DNA from: Chitinophagaceae bacterium
GTDB lineage: Bacteria > Bacteroidota > Bacteroidia > Chitinophagales > Chitinophagaceae
DNA: 63,447 nt
Direction: 5' to 3'
Assembly: GCA_947447825.1 (NCBI GenBank)
Contig: CANFLL010000011.1
Coordinates: 1-63,447, forward strand
This document shows positions 44,625 to 54,051 of this stretch, piece by piece. Under the pieces are notes generated by a model. It was not told where the DNA came from. It ran no database searches and saw only the letters and a program-made list of their open reading frames with translations. The position numbers and the translations under genes are program-made. How positions within the stretch are numbered: position 1 is the stretch's first letter; each line of letters begins with the position of its first letter.

Positions 44625-46067
44625 TTATTTCTTCGATGGTAATGAAAAACGAAAGGTAATAACAAATTTTTTCAGCTTTGAAAAAATTCGGTAATACGCC
44701 TCCTGATTAAACAATTGTGAATCGTCCATTGCCTTATAGGTAAGAAAAATTCCCACCGGAATCAAAATAATAGTTGAAAGCCACATGCCCATAAACACAC
44801 TTAGCACACCCTCGTGCGCTAACCGTTCTCCAAAAGTGTTTAGCAAATGGAACACAACAAAAAAGCCAATGGCAAAAACCAATGGTGCGCCCAAACCACC
44901 CTTTCGGATAATGGCACCTAATGGTGCACCAATTAAAAACAATACTAAACAAGCCACAGACAACGTGAACTTTCTGTGCCACTCAATTTTGTGCGCCCCA
45001 AGAATTTCTATTTTATGTTTCTGATCTTCATTGATGAGCGAAATGCTGTTTTTAACATTATTTATCTGGGCAATACTTCTTTCAAAAACAAATCTTTTAA
45101 TAGAATCTGGTATCTGCGCATCGAAAGTTCTTTTAGATTTTATTGGCGTCGATTTAACCCAACCTGTATCTGCATATTTGGTGAAATCAAAATAGGGATG
45201 CACTTCAGTGATAAATCTTTTCACATAAAAACTATCCTCTTTATGCAAAGAATCTATCATTGTATTCAGTTGCCGAATACTCAGCATTTTCGGGTCGTAC
45301 TTAAAAGCACTATCACTGGTTTTGTTCATGCCAAAGCTTTTAAGGTCGAACATTTTCGAATATCGCTTAAAGCCAAGACGCACAAATTCAGTGTTGGCAT
45401 TCATGTGCATTCCTTTTTCGGTATAGCGAACGCCATTGTTTAGCACAAACTCCAAAAATTGTTTGTCGGGCGTAACACGCATAATACCATCCTGAGCAAT
45501 AAGCAGGTTATCTTGAAGGTTATAGTTTTTTTCGTAGATCACAATATCATGAATTGTGCTATCATCAGGGTCTTTTTTGCCTAGTTTAATTACATAGCCT
45601 TCTATTTTATCATAGAAAACGCCCTCTTTTATATCGAATGAAGGTTTAGAAACAATGATGTTATACTTGATGGTGGCTAGCCTGAGCTGGGCAATGGGAA
45701 TGATATTGTTTGAAAAAAGAAATGCCACACCACTAATAAACATCGTAACGATGAGTAATGGCTGCATAAAACGCAGTAATGGAATGCCAGCAGATTTGAT
45801 GGCAACTATCTCAAATGTTTCGCCCAGATTTCCAAAAGTCATTATAGATGAAAGCAAAAGGGCAATGGGCAAAGCAAGCGGAATTACGTTAGCAGCCACA
45901 TACACAATCAGTTGCATAATAACCATAAAATCGAGCCCCTTTCCTACTAAGTCATCAATGTAGAGCCAAAAGAATTGCATGATTAATACAAATAGCGCAA
46001 TAAGAAACGTTGCCAAGAATGGACCTATGAACGACTTGACAATTAAAATATCTAATTTCTTTATCAC
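44625..46067 (-). CDS. LptF/LptG-family permease
   Basis: LptF and LptG are the inner-membrane subunits that pull lipopolysaccharide towards the cell surface. The 480-residue protein has three N-terminal helices (FIGPFLATFLIALFVLIMQFFWLY ...), a central periplasmic domain of about 230 residues, and three C-terminal helices (FTLSVACLVLFLIGAPLGAIIRKGGLG ...). The motif GAPLGAIIRKGG is typical. Which of F or G it is cannot be decided. The start codon is GTG. It diverges from fabG, 129 bases apart. Confidence 0.88.
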   Translation of the reverse strand: MIKKLDILIVKSFIGPFLATFLIALFVLIMQFFWLYIDDLVGKGLDFMVIMQLIVYVAANVIPLALPIALLLSSIMTFGNLGETFEIVAIKSAGIPLLRFMQPLLIVTMFISGVAFLFSNNIIPIAQLRLATIKYNIIVSKPSFDIKEGVFYDKIEGYVIKLGKKDPDDSTIHDIVIYEKNYNLQDNLLIAQDGIMRVTPDKQFLEFVLNNGVRYTEKGMHMNANTEFVRLGFKRYSKMFDLKSFGMNKTSDSAFKYDPKMLSIRQLNTMIDSLHKEDSFYVKRFITEVHPYFDFTKYADTGWVKSTPIKSKRTFDAQIPDSIKRFVFERSIAQINNVKNSISLINEDQKHKIEILGAHKIEWHRKFTLSVACLVLFLIGAPLGAIIRKGGLGAPLVFAIGFFVVFHLLNTFGERLAHEGVLSVFMGMWLSTIILIPVGIFLTYKAMDDSQLFNQEAYYRIFSKLKKFVITFRFSLPSKK

Positions 46068-46196
46068 CTGCTATCTAATGAATGAACGTGCCAAAAGTAA
46101 AGCTTTCGAAGGCACAAAAAATGTTACTTCTTGAGCGTATTTATTACAAACAAGCATGAAGCATTATATTTGACCCCTTAATAAAAGATTCATTAT

Positions 46197-46952
46197 ATGA
46201 AATTATTAGAAAATAAGGTTGCCATAGTAACAGGTGCGGCTAGAGGAATTGGTGAAGCTATTGCTTTAAAATTGGCAGAACAAGGAGCTTCTATTGCCTT
46301 TACTTATGTTAGTGATAGTAGTGCAGAAAAAGCAGCATCTCTAGTAGATAAGTTGCAGGAGTTGGGCGTAAAGGCAAAAGCTTACAAGAGTAATGCGGCT
46401 GTTTTTACGGAAGCAGAGTCTTTTGTAAACGATGTATTGGCCGAGTTTGGTAAAATTGATATTTGTGTAAACAATGCAGGCATTAGTAAAGACAACCTTT
46501 TACTCCGTATGACCGAACAACAATGGGATGAAGTAATTGATGTTAACTTGAAGAGTGTTTTTAACATAACCAAGCAAGTTATTAAACCAATGATGAAGGC
46601 AAAAGCAGGAACAATAATCAATATGAGTTCTATTATTGGTATTCGTGGCAATGCGGGTCAGAGTAGTTATGCAGCAAGCAAAGCGGGTATAATAGGTTTC
46701 ACAAAATCTATAGCTGCCGAATTAGGAAGCCGCAATATTCGTTGCAATGCCATTGCGCCAGGATTCGTGGAAACTGATATGACGCATTATTTGCAGGACG
46801 GTGCAGGTGCTGCCGACTTTTTAAAGAAGATTCCTTTGGGACGTTTTGGTAAAGCAGAAGAAATAGCAAATACTACTTTATTCTTAGCCAGCGATTTAAG
46901 TAGTTACTTTACTGGTCAAGTATTGAGTGCTTGTGGAGGTTTGAATATTTAG
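46197..46952 (+). CDS. fabG: 3-oxoacyl-ACP reductase
   Basis: FabG reduces 3-oxoacyl-ACP with NADPH in fatty-acid synthesis. The 251-residue short-chain dehydrogenase has the cofactor motif TGAARGIGEAIA, NNAGISKDNLLLRM, the catalytic Ser (INMSSIIGIRGNAGQ) and YAASKAG with Tyr and Lys, and ends AIAPGFVETDMT ... LSACGGLNI, typical of FabG. A TATATTTG box at 46165-46172 lies just before the start, but a matching -33 element is not clear. Confidence 0.93.
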   Translation: MKLLENKVAIVTGAARGIGEAIALKLAEQGASIAFTYVSDSSAEKAASLVDKLQELGVKAKAYKSNAAVFTEAESFVNDVLAEFGKIDICVNNAGISKDNLLLRMTEQQWDEVIDVNLKSVFNITKQVIKPMMKAKAGTIINMSSIIGIRGNAGQSSYAASKAGIIGFTKSIAAELGSRNIRCNAIAPGFVETDMTHYLQDGAGAADFLKKIPLGRFGKAEEIANTTLFLASDLSSYFTGQVLSACGGLNI

Positions 46953-47095
46953 TTTTGAGAAAAAATAACCGCAAAGCAACCAGAGCCTTTTCCACATAGA
47001 GCTGCAGAGAGGAGCGTCTTAATCATTATAAAACAGGTTTTATAATAAGAACGCAGAGGTGGTGTGTACTAAACTATACGGCTTTCTTGAGTCAT

Positions 47096-47132
47096 AAAAA
47101 AAGAGCAGGGAATAATTCTCTGCTCTTTTTTT
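47096..47132 (+). terminator. Intrinsic terminator, bidirectional
   Basis: AGAGCAGGGA at 47102-47111 pairs with TCTCTGCTCT at 47117-47126, flanked by A and T runs. It separates fabG from the convergent lipoprotein gene and can serve both. A second hairpin, TTATAAAAC / GTTTTATAA, lies upstream at about 47020-47046. Confidence 0.82.
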
Positions 47133-47161
47133 ATGTGGATTAAAATTCTTTGCTATATCAA

Positions 47162-47686
47162 CTAAAAATTAGCCTTGAATCTACCAGTAATTGTACGTGG
47201 ATTGGTATTAGTAAGAGGATAAGTGAGGTTTAAAACTTTAGAACTATAGGTTCCTGTAACATAAATTTTTCCAATAGTTTCAATAGTAATTGATGTTGGA
47301 TATACACTAGTTGATTGATAAGTTATTCCATTTGCCTGAAAGGTTCCAAGAACATTTGAACTGGCTGAATAAGTAGTTTGAGAAACTGTATTATTTGAAT
47401 TAACAAGAAGAAGCAGGTAATTTGTAGATTTTGGGACATTGCTAATACTCGATATATTTTTAACTACCGAACTATCAGTGGCATCTGTATTGATAATAAT
47501 CAAACTGTCATTACTATAATCGGATGCATAAAATGCTTTAGATACTCCATTTAATAGTATTGCTGCGGAATCATTAACCGTAATGTTTGGATTAGGATTC
47601 GAAGACACTGTATTTGTTGTTTTTGTGCAAGCAACCACTCCAAGCAAGAAAGCAGAAGTGAGCAATAGTGTTAATTTACTTTTCAT
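47162..47686 (-). CDS. Small lipoprotein, unknown
   Basis: The 174-residue protein has a leader ending in the lipobox GVVAC, then a threonine/serine/asparagine-rich mature part with beta-strand patterns (SITIETIGKIYVTGTYSSKVLNLTYPL). No family is recognised with confidence. It is a single gene on the minus strand, terminated by the bidirectional hairpin at 47096. Confidence 0.7.
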   Translation of the reverse strand: MKSKLTLLLTSAFLLGVVACTKTTNTVSSNPNPNITVNDSAAILLNGVSKAFYASDYSNDSLIIINTDATDSSVVKNISSISNVPKSTNYLLLLVNSNNTVSQTTYSASSNVLGTFQANGITYQSTSVYPTSITIETIGKIYVTGTYSSKVLNLTYPLTNTNPRTITGRFKANF

Positions 47687-47825
47687 ATTTTTTATTTTGT
47701 AGCTGCGAAGTAAACGATTTTAGATTGATTTAATGGTTGTTATTATTCCTTCAAAGCTTATGTATTTATTTCCTTTCTAACATTTTTTATAGCTTCAAAC
47801 GATGCCGTAACTTATTTTCGTTGTT

Positions 47826-48818
47826 ATGAACCTACTAGAAGTAATTGGGATAGAGAAAAATGAAGTGCGTGGCAATGGATTAGTCGACATAAATTTTACC
47901 CAGAAAAGATTCGAAAAAATAGCCATAGCTGGAGAAACAGGCTCAGGAAAAAGCACATTATTAAAAATTATTGCAGGATTAATTCAACCTGATGCTGGAA
48001 ACACTTTTTTTGAAGGCACTAGGGTTAAAGGTCCCAACGAAGAACTGATTCCGGGACATAAAGGCATTGCCTATCTGGTTCAAAACTTCGACATTCCACA
48101 TTTTCTCACAGTGGAACAAGTACTTATTTATGCTAATCCTCTTTCGGATGCAGACGCAGAGAAAGACCCTTTTGCACAATCATTATATAAAACCTGCCGA
48201 ATAACGCATCTTCTTAAACGCCGTACTGATCAACTTTCAGGAGGTGAAAAGCAACGAGTGGCTTTAACTAGGTTATTAATTACGCAGCCCAAACTTCTTT
48301 TACTTGACGAGCCTTTTTCGAACCTCGACATGATTCATAAAAACATTTTGAAAGAAGTAATTGCCGAAATAAGCGACAAATTACAAACAACTTGCCTCTT
48401 GGTTTCTCACGACCCAATGGATACGCTTTCATGGGCTGACAACATTATCGTGATGAAGGAAGGCAAAATTGTTCAGAAAGGTACACCAGAAGATATTTAC
48501 AAAAAACCAGACAATGAATATGTGGCTGGGTTGTTTGGCAAGTATAATTTGTTGCCACCACCGTTGTCTAAACTATTGTTAGGGTCAAAATATAAATCGA
48601 GCGATAAGGAAGGCCTTTTTATTAGGCCAGAACATTTAATTGTCACTAAGTCCGAAAAAGATTTATCTATAAAAGGGATTGTTTACCAAAATTTCTTTTA
48701 CGGAAGCTATTCTGAGTTAGCCATTCGTGTTGAAAAAGGATTAATCATTACTGTAAAAACCACTCATTCGCATTCTTTTGAGCGTGGTCATGTGGTTTTT
48801 ATCTCATTATCGCAATAA
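47826..48818 (+). CDS. ABC transporter ATPase with TOBE-like tail, orphan
   Basis: The 330-residue protein has Walker A AGETGSGKST, the ABC signature LSGGEKQRVALTR, Walker B LLLLDEPFSNLD and the H-loop LLVSHDPMD. After residue 240 a C-terminal regulatory domain follows (GLFIRPEHLIV ... GIVYQNFFYGSYSELAIRVEKG), like the TOBE domain of PotA/FbpC-type importers for polyamines, iron or sulfate. No permease or binding protein is nearby, so the partner membrane component must lie elsewhere. The substrate is unknown. Confidence 0.87.
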   Translation: MNLLEVIGIEKNEVRGNGLVDINFTQKRFEKIAIAGETGSGKSTLLKIIAGLIQPDAGNTFFEGTRVKGPNEELIPGHKGIAYLVQNFDIPHFLTVEQVLIYANPLSDADAEKDPFAQSLYKTCRITHLLKRRTDQLSGGEKQRVALTRLLITQPKLLLLDEPFSNLDMIHKNILKEVIAEISDKLQTTCLLVSHDPMDTLSWADNIIVMKEGKIVQKGTPEDIYKKPDNEYVAGLFGKYNLLPPPLSKLLLGSKYKSSDKEGLFIRPEHLIVTKSEKDLSIKGIVYQNFFYGSYSELAIRVEKGLIITVKTTHSHSFERGHVVFISLSQ

Positions 48819-48822
48819 GGGT

Positions 48823-49965
48823 TTACCTAACGGTTCTGTCTTTCCATTTGTATGTGCCAAACATGCCAAAAAATCCTGCGGCACAGGTGTAAACTATGTG
48901 CGGAATTTGCAGAATCACACTTTTCCAATGAAGTTCAATGGAAAAGAATTTGGCAATATGAACGGCAAAGCTTGCTTCAATAGCGGTTTTTAGTATTAAT
49001 AGCATCAACCAATATAAAAAAAGTGGATGATAGATAATAGCTAGAAAAGGTAAAACTAAAAAACCCACATTCAATAGCAACACAAACCAAAGCACCACTT
49101 TAACGCTTACGTCTTTGTATTTTGTTGCCTTACTAGCCCACCTAATCCGCTGGTTTAAAAACCCAGCAACAGTCAGCATGGGTTCGGTTCTAATGATGGC
49201 TTCCGGACTAAGCACATAGCCCATCTTTTTGGGATAAGCTTCTTTAATCTTGTTCATTAATAGCATGTCATCACCACTAGCAATGTTGTCAATGTCTTTA
49301 AAACCATTTACCGCATAAAAAGCTTCTTTTTTATACGCCAAATTTGCGCCATTACACATAGCATGTAAGCCTACCGAAACCGAAGCGGCTGTAATGCCTT
49401 GCAAAGCCATAAAATCTATGCACTGAAAAGATTGAAGCATACTGCCATCATTGGTAAAAGCAACAGGCGCACCCACAAAAACAGGATCTTTCTCCTGAAT
49501 GTAGGCATCAATAGTTTTCAACCAATTCTTTTCGGCTATGCAATCAGCATCTGTAGTCACAATCCACTCATGAGTCGCCATGCCTATGCCCGTTTCAATA
49601 GCTTTCTTTTTATACGCATTCAATTTTTTTCCATCCAATACTTTTGATAGCTCAACGATGTGTATGTTGGAATAAGTAAGTCCATATTCCCTTACAATCA
49701 TAGGAGTGGCATCAATAGAAAAGTCATCAATCACAAATACTTCCCATAAGCTAGCGGGATAATTTTGTTGGATAATAGATTGAAGTAGGTTACCAATGTT
49801 ATCAGCTTCATTGCGGGCAGGAATAATGATACTAAATGTGGTCTTGGCAGAAAGTTCTTGGTTCAGAATGAAAGGTTTTAATTGGATGAACCAATGCCTA
49901 TAAACAAGCATGATAGCGGCATAAACCACAAACAATAGCGAAACAATGCCTATAATTACATACAT
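48823..49965 (-). CDS. Membrane glycosyltransferase, family 2
   Basis: The 380-residue protein has one N-terminal helix (YVIIGIVSLLFVVYAAIML), a GT-A domain with FSIIIPARNEADNIGNLLQSI, the metal-binding TTDADC and GGxDD-like ASGDDMLLMNKI blocks and the QRIRWASK motif (QxxRW), then three C-terminal helices. This is the processive or membrane GT2 layout. Donor and acceptor are unknown. The ATG at 49965 is preferred to a TTG at 50007. Its stop lies four bases from the end of the convergent ABC ATPase. Confidence 0.86.
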   Translation of the reverse strand: MYVIIGIVSLLFVVYAAIMLVYRHWFIQLKPFILNQELSAKTTFSIIIPARNEADNIGNLLQSIIQQNYPASLWEVFVIDDFSIDATPMIVREYGLTYSNIHIVELSKVLDGKKLNAYKKKAIETGIGMATHEWIVTTDADCIAEKNWLKTIDAYIQEKDPVFVGAPVAFTNDGSMLQSFQCIDFMALQGITAASVSVGLHAMCNGANLAYKKEAFYAVNGFKDIDNIASGDDMLLMNKIKEAYPKKMGYVLSPEAIIRTEPMLTVAGFLNQRIRWASKATKYKDVSVKVVLWFVLLLNVGFLVLPFLAIIYHPLFLYWLMLLILKTAIEASFAVHIAKFFSIELHWKSVILQIPHIVYTCAAGFFGMFGTYKWKDRTVR

Positions 49966-50092
49966 AAAGCACAAAGAAACAACTAACCATCTAATTATAT
50001 TTGTCAATACCTTAAAAAGATATATTTATTTGACGCAGATAAAGGATGGCAAGTTTTTATATTTGCACCCCTTACCGTTAATCCTTCGTTGA

Positions 50093-50119
50093 AAAGAAGG
50101 TGTTTTTTTGTTGAAAGGA
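50093..50119 (+). promoter_or_regulatory. Terminator-like hairpin in the ffh leader
   Basis: CCTTC at 50093-50097 pairs with GAAGG at 50106-50110 and is followed by TGTTTTTTTG. It lies between a TATATTTG -7 box (50058-50065) and the ffh start, so an attenuator is possible. The stem is only five pairs. Confidence 0.4.
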
Positions 50120-50133
50120 TAAATTTTTATTAG

Positions 50134-51471
50134 ATGTTCAATTCATTAAGTGATAAGTTAGAAACCGCGTTTAAGAACCTGAAGGGTCAGGGACGCATCA
50201 ACGACCTCAACGTTTCTAATACCATTAAAGACATTCGCAGGGCTTTGATTGATGCCGATGTGAACTTTAAAATTGCCAAAGAGTTTACAGATAAGGTGAA
50301 AGAAAAGGCTGCTGGCGAAAAAGTAATCAATGCAATTAGCCCTGGGCAATTGATGGTTAAGATTGTGAAAGACGAACTTACCGAATTGATGGGTGGCAAG
50401 GAAGCTCCTTTTAACATTACGGGCAATCCTGCCATCATTTTGATTGCTGGATTGCAGGGTAGTGGTAAAACAACTTTTACTGGTAAGTTGGCCAATTATC
50501 TAAAAACCAAAAAAGGCAAGAGTCCGTTATTGGTTGCGGCGGATGTTTATCGTCCGGCGGCAATTGATCAGTTAACGGTGTTGGCGGGGCAGATAGGTGT
50601 TCCAATTTATGCTGAAAGGGAAAGTAAAGATGTGGTCACCATTGCATTGAACGCCATAAAAGAGGCTCGATCCACTAATAAAAATGTGGTAATTATAGAT
50701 ACTGCTGGTCGTTTGGCTGTTGATGAGGTAATGATGACCGAGGTTGCCAACATTAAAGCTGCTGTGAATCCTACCGAAATATTATTTGTTGTAGATGCAA
50801 TGACAGGGCAAGATGCAGTAAACACTGCCAAAGCATTTAATGACCGTTTAGATTTTGATGGCGTAGTACTTACAAAATTGGATGGTGACACAAGAGGTGG
50901 TGCAGCGTTAACCATTAAATACACTGTGAATAAACCAATCAAGTTTATGAGCAGTGGCGAGAAGATGGATACGTTGGATATTTTTTATCCTGAACGTATG
51001 GCTCAACGTATCCTTGGCATGGGAGACATAACGAGTTTGGTTGAAAGAGCACAAGAACAATTTGATGAAGCCCAATCGAAGAGGTTAGAATCTAAGATTA
51101 GAAAGAACCAGTTTGATTTCCAAGACTTTTTAGACCAACTTCAGCAAATTAAGAAGATGGGAAACATTAAAGATTTGGTGGGAATGATTCCTGGTGTTGG
51201 CAAAGCCATTAAAGATGTGGATATTGATAATGATAGCTTCAAAGGTTTTGAAAGTATGATTTTCAGTATGACCCCAAAAGAAAGGGCTAATCCAGATTTA
51301 ATTAATCAAAGCAGAAAAATGCGGATTGCAAAAGGCTGTGGAAAGAATATTGCCGAAGTTAATGCCTTCATTAAGCAGTTTGAACAAATGAAAAGTATGA
51401 TGGCCATGATGAATAAGAGTGGCGGCATGATGCCAAAGATGCCTCCAATGATGCCTAAGTTTAGACGATAG
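50134..51471 (+). CDS. ffh: Signal recognition particle protein Ffh
   Basis: Ffh binds 4.5S RNA and signal sequences and delivers membrane proteins to FtsY. The 445-residue protein has the helical N domain (1-85), the SRP-type GTPase with AGLQGSGKTTFTGKLA, DTAGRL and TKLDGDTRGGAA, and a methionine-rich M domain at the end (MKSMMAMMNKSGGMMPKMPPMMPK). All parts are complete. The gene is followed by a clear terminator. No SRP RNA gene is seen nearby. Confidence 0.97.
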   Translation: MFNSLSDKLETAFKNLKGQGRINDLNVSNTIKDIRRALIDADVNFKIAKEFTDKVKEKAAGEKVINAISPGQLMVKIVKDELTELMGGKEAPFNITGNPAIILIAGLQGSGKTTFTGKLANYLKTKKGKSPLLVAADVYRPAAIDQLTVLAGQIGVPIYAERESKDVVTIALNAIKEARSTNKNVVIIDTAGRLAVDEVMMTEVANIKAAVNPTEILFVVDAMTGQDAVNTAKAFNDRLDFDGVVLTKLDGDTRGGAALTIKYTVNKPIKFMSSGEKMDTLDIFYPERMAQRILGMGDITSLVERAQEQFDEAQSKRLESKIRKNQFDFQDFLDQLQQIKKMGNIKDLVGMIPGVGKAIKDVDIDNDSFKGFESMIFSMTPKERANPDLINQSRKMRIAKGCGKNIAEVNAFIKQFEQMKSMMAMMNKSGGMMPKMPPMMPKFRR

Positions 51472-51537
51472 GGCTTTTGTTATTTTAAGTATTAAGATTA
51501 GGTTTTACGTTATAAGTTACTTGTTTTAGATTATAAA

Positions 51538-51575
51538 AGAGGGTGAAAGCAGTAAGCCTTCACCCTCTTTTTTTT
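51538..51575 (+). terminator. Intrinsic terminator after ffh
   Basis: AGAGGGTGAA at 51538-51547 pairs with TTCACCCTCT at 51559-51568, followed by a run of T. The stem is ten pairs and perfect. Confidence 0.88.
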
Positions 51576-51736
51576 GGATAATGAAGACACAAAGGTTTAT
51601 TGTTCTTTTAAAATTGAATCTTGGCGGCTTCAGTAAAAAATAGAAAATTATAATGATACAAGCAGTGGTTTACGGTAGGGTCTCTATAAATATTCAATCC
51701 CATATAATGTCAAAAAATCTCGAAGAAGGAAAATAA

Positions 51737-51764
51737 AAAAGGGTTTCAAGCAATTGAAACCCTT
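51737..51764 (-). terminator. Intrinsic terminator after the tRNA
   Basis: On the minus strand, GGGTTTCAA and TTGAAACCC form a perfect nine-pair stem with a 4-base loop, followed by six T. It lies 13 bases after the 3' end of the tRNA. Confidence 0.85.
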
Positions 51765-51777
51765 TGTCTGTAAAGTG

Positions 51778-51851
51778 TGGGCCCACCAGGGCATGATCCT
51801 GGGACCCCCTGATTATGAGTCAGGTGCTCTAACCAACTGAGCTATAGGCCC
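51778..51851 (-). tRNA. tRNA with CAU anticodon (Met or Ile2)
   Basis: The 74-nt gene folds into a complete cloverleaf: acceptor GGGCCTA/TGGGCCC, D-arm GCTC...GAGC, anticodon arm CCTGA-CTCATAA-TCAGG with anticodon CAT, and T-stem CCAGG/CCTGG. CCA is not encoded. The T-loop reads ATCATGC instead of the usual TTCRANY form: positions 54 and 58 are A and T, reversed from the standard T-A pair. A CAU anticodon may be elongator Met or lysidine-modified Ile2; the body does not decide it by eye. A terminator follows. Confidence 0.93.
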
Positions 51852-52296
51852 GGACTGAAAAGTATTCCCTCCCAGCTTTTTTCGGACTGCAAATATAGAT
51901 GTTTGATTATACTAACCAAATGGCAGAATAATATTTTTTAATTTATCTTATTTTTTTTCCGCATTTTACCAGTAAAAAACAGCAAGTAAAGCATTTAGTC
52001 TGACGAAAACAACATTCGACCTTTTTTGTAGGAATGGCCAAAATAAAAACTCGACTCTAAATATTGAAGAATGAAAGGTTAACTATCGTAAAATGAAAGG
52101 AAAGGAAAATGATGACATAACTAGCAAAAAAAGTTGGGTAAACAATATTATTGCACACTAATAATATATTTGTGACTAAATTAGTTATTGCACTATACGG
52201 TTGATGAGATGCATAACAAAGTGAAGGAATCAATAAATAGTTATTGCTAATGAATTTTAAAGTATTGGCGTTTGGAAAAATTAATCCCCACCACTT
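51852..52296. other. Intergenic region upstream of the tRNA
   Basis: These 445 bases lie between divergent transcripts and contain no gene. A TATATTTG box at 52165-52172 might belong to the gene at 52297, but no well-spaced -33 element is visible. Confidence 0.45.
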
Positions 52297-53229
52297 ATGA
52301 TTAGAAATAATATTTTAATTTTTATCTTAGTGTCAATATTAAACAGTCCTTCGCTTTTTGCTCAACAGACTAAAGGATTTGATTATTATTACCAATCTGG
52401 TATTCACCTCTTATCATTAAGAGACTCTTCAAAGCACGCAATAGCCATGTTTGATAGTGCCATCAAAATAAATCCAAAAGAGGCAGAGGCTTACAAGGAA
52501 CGGGGCAATGCCAAAATAAATTGTGGACTACCTGTCGAAGGCATAAAAGATTTTGACAGTGCTATTTTAATGGCTGATAATAAGGATAAAATAAAATACT
52601 TAGAATTTAAAGAGGAGAAACTTACTGACGGAAAATTTATTCCAGTAATGAATCGCTTGGTAAATAACAACAATGGAGACTTGTTTCCCAATGGAGAAAA
52701 AAAACTTAATGGTTTCAACATAATTCACCCATCTGTTAGCGTTAAAAAGTATTTCACGAAGGAACAGATAAAGGATGTATTTGATGAAGCAATAAAACTA
52801 TTTCCCGACACAGACATTGTATATATAGACAGATCAAATTATTTTCATAAGAACAAAGATTTTGCAAGTGCCATTAAAGACATAAAGAAAGCTATACATT
52901 TAAAAAGCAATCCCAAAAATTATATGCTATTAGCTTGCACTATGTACAACTCTGGCGAATATTCGGATAGAAAAATTGAAAATATACTCAATCAATGTAT
53001 TAAGAAGAACCCTACTGATTGGTATAGTTATAACTACAGAGCCATGTTGTTTTCTTTTAGGAACTTACCACAAAAAGCGATAAAGGACTATGACAAAGCC
53101 ATTGAAATATATCCCAATGCTGCTAGTTACTACAATAGAGCAGAAGCAAAAAAGTTATTGAAACAAAAATACTCAGACCAAGATATTCAAGCCGATTATA
53201 GCAATGCAATGCTTTACAAGGACAAATAA
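52297..53229 (+). CDS. Secreted TPR-repeat protein
   Basis: The 310-residue protein has a signal peptide (ILIFILVSILNSPSLFAQ) and tetratricopeptide repeats in two groups: near residues 25-90 (HAIAMFDSAIKINPKEAEAYKERGNAKINCGLPVEGIKDFDSAI) and about 170-300 (DFASAIKDIKKAIHLKS ... PQKAIKDYDKAIEIYPNAASYYNRAEAKKLL). Such proteins act as scaffolds in the periplasm. Partners are unknown. It faces lolD, with 20 bases between the two stop codons. Confidence 0.82.
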   Translation: MIRNNILIFILVSILNSPSLFAQQTKGFDYYYQSGIHLLSLRDSSKHAIAMFDSAIKINPKEAEAYKERGNAKINCGLPVEGIKDFDSAILMADNKDKIKYLEFKEEKLTDGKFIPVMNRLVNNNNGDLFPNGEKKLNGFNIIHPSVSVKKYFTKEQIKDVFDEAIKLFPDTDIVYIDRSNYFHKNKDFASAIKDIKKAIHLKSNPKNYMLLACTMYNSGEYSDRKIENILNQCIKKNPTDWYSYNYRAMLFSFRNLPQKAIKDYDKAIEIYPNAASYYNRAEAKKLLKQKYSDQDIQADYSNAMLYKDK

Positions 53230-53249
53230 TAATATTTGCGAGTTATAAC

Positions 53250-53903
53250 TCATGACATTATATTTCCATCTCTCATATGAATAGTACGGTCGCTCATGGC
53301 AGCAAGATCCTCATTGTGTGTAACTATTAAAAATGTTTGTTGCAAAGTATTTCTCAATTCCAAAAAAAGGTGGTGTAAGGCTGCTGCATTTGCACTATCA
53401 AGATTACCTGTTGGTTCATCTGCAAACACAATACTAGGATTGTTTATGAGTGCCCTTGCTACTGCAACACGTTGTTGTTCGCCACCACTCATCTCATTTG
53501 GTTTATTTTCTATCCGATGCCCCAAACCCAAAAGGTCTAATAATTTTACTGCTTCATCTCTCACTTGTTTTTTACTTTTGCCGGCTATCCAGCCAGGAAT
53601 ACAAACATTTTCTATTGCATTAAATTCTGGAAGTAAATGATGAAACTGAAATACAAAACCAATATTTCTATTTCTAAAATTGGCCAACTTTCTTCCTTTA
53701 AGGGAATGAACAGCTATATCATTCATCATTATTGAGCCAGCATCAGGCGTATCTAGAGAGCCAAGGATGTGCAACAATGTACTTTTTCCCGCACCGGAAC
53801 TACCCACTATCGATACAATTTCACCTTTTTCAACACCTATATCCACTCCTTTCAATACTGAAAGAGAACCATAACTTTTTATGATGCCTTTTGCTTGTAA
53901 CAT
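53250..53903 (-). CDS. lolD: Lipoprotein-releasing ABC ATPase LolD
   Basis: LolD drives release of lipoproteins from the inner membrane together with LolC/E. The 217-residue ATPase has Walker A VGSSGAGKST, the MacB/LolD-type stretch NIGFVFQFHHLLPEFNAIENV, the signature MSGGEQQRVAVARAL, Walker B IVFADEPTGNLDS and the H-loop LIVTHN. The permease is not adjacent. The high number of lipoproteins in this window fits a need for it. Other members of the MacB-type family cannot be fully excluded. Confidence 0.88.
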   Translation of the reverse strand: MLQAKGIIKSYGSLSVLKGVDIGVEKGEIVSIVGSSGAGKSTLLHILGSLDTPDAGSIMMNDIAVHSLKGRKLANFRNRNIGFVFQFHHLLPEFNAIENVCIPGWIAGKSKKQVRDEAVKLLDLLGLGHRIENKPNEMSGGEQQRVAVARALINNPSIVFADEPTGNLDSANAAALHHLFLELRNTLQQTFLIVTHNEDLAAMSDRTIHMRDGNIMS

Positions 53904-54051
53904 GTTGCAAACTTAATAGAGACGGTTGACAATCTGAATATAAACAAAACATGAAATGTAATCTTGCCTCTTTTAATTGACATTTCGATATGATTCTTTC
54001 ACGTTAATAATTGAACTAGATTTGCTCAACAAATTCATCCCTATTAATTTA

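Noticed and set aside
46953-47095. Small RNA gene after fabG
   Set aside because: There is a hairpin of TTATAAAAC / GTTTTATAA, but nothing identifies a known RNA and no promoter is visible.
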